Shown: in pieces, positions 6,605 to 6,683 of the stretch
How positions within the stretch are numbered: position 1 is the stretch's first letter
Layout of the letters: each line of letters starts with the position of its first letter
DNA from: Ramlibacter sp.
GTDB lineage: Bacteria > Pseudomonadota > Gammaproteobacteria > Burkholderiales > Burkholderiaceae
Reading direction: 5' to 3'
DNA: 6,683 nt
Assembly (NCBI GenBank): GCA_014376915.1
Contig: JACMQP010000038.1
Location: 1 to 6,683, forward strand
Notes under the pieces: model-generated
Told to the model about the DNA's origin: nothing
The model's input: the letters and a program-made list of their open reading frames with translations, nothing else
Databases searched by the model: none
Translations under genes and position numbers: made by a program

Positions 6605-6683
6605 TTGATTCTCAGACACACCTTCTCGCCGCCGAACAACGCGCGCCCCACCCACCTGTGCGGTCCCCTGGACGACCATCTGC
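6605..6683 (+). CDS. ybeZ: PhoH-family (YbeZ-like) ATPase, N-terminal fragment cut by window edge
   Basis: Only 26 codons are present, reading MILRHTFSPPNNARPTHLCG then PLDDHL, open to the window end. The pattern of Pro/Asn/Asn-Ala-Arg followed by LCGPLDD matches the start of PhoH-like proteins such as E. coli YbeZ (PADNARLLSLCGPFDD, from memory). These are predicted cytoplasmic P-loop ATPases that are usually encoded just before the endoribonuclease gene ybeY. The Walker motifs would lie beyond the window and cannot be checked. I chose the TTG at 6605 because the family similarity begins immediately after it and a GGAA ribosome site (6593-6596) lies 8 bases upstream; no ATG or GTG is found in frame nearby. 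Pro at residue 15, where Leu is usual, is slightly odd. The identification rests on a short stretch, so it is likely rather than certain. Confidence 0.7.
   Translation, partial: MILRHTFSPPNNARPTHLCGPLDDHL

Overview
This GC-rich window with tightly packed genes looks like a bacterial chromosome, most likely a betaproteobacterium of the Burkholderiales. That placement rests on the style of the RuvA, RuvB and PhoH-family sequences and on codon bias; it is an inference, not a database match. No RNA genes, insertion sequences, CRISPR arrays or long non-coding stretches are visible. The longest gap between genes is 82 bases.

Layout from left to right. (1) On the + strand, from base 1 to 1614, lies the 3' part of a membrane-enzyme gene that starts before the window. 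Its N-terminal part is a histidine-rich di-iron hydroxylase that reads like animal alkylglycerol monooxygenase (AGMO/TMEM195). Its C-terminal part is a YhhN/TMEM86-type lysoplasmalogenase. (2) Three genes on the - strand, 1607-4826, encode an ABC exporter. In transcription order they are a MacA/HlyD-type periplasmic adaptor, a LolC/E- or MacB-type permease and a LolD-like ATPase, separated by 8 and 2 bases. (3) Also on the - strand, 4859-6578, are ruvA and ruvB, the Holliday-junction branch-migration genes. (4) At the right edge, on the + strand from 6605, are the first 26 codons of a PhoH-family (YbeZ-like) ATPase, divergent from ruvA.

The five - strand genes (ruvA, ruvB, adaptor, permease, ATPase) point the same way with gaps of 82, 32, 8 and 2 bases and no clear terminator between them. 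They could form one transcription unit ending at 1607. There the ATPase gene runs tail-to-tail into the lipid enzyme gene with an 8-base overlap of coding ends. At the other end, the ruvA and PhoH start codons face each other only 26 bases apart.

The most noteworthy item is the fusion protein. Its two halves belong to families that, in animals, break the two chemically different bonds of ether lipids: the O-alkyl ether bond (AGMO, pterin dependent) and the vinyl-ether bond of lysoplasmalogens (TMEM86). This suggests a single-polypeptide ether-lipid degradation enzyme in a bacterium. The remaining genes are conventional in type. The exporter's substrate is unknown, and no outer-membrane partner is encoded here.
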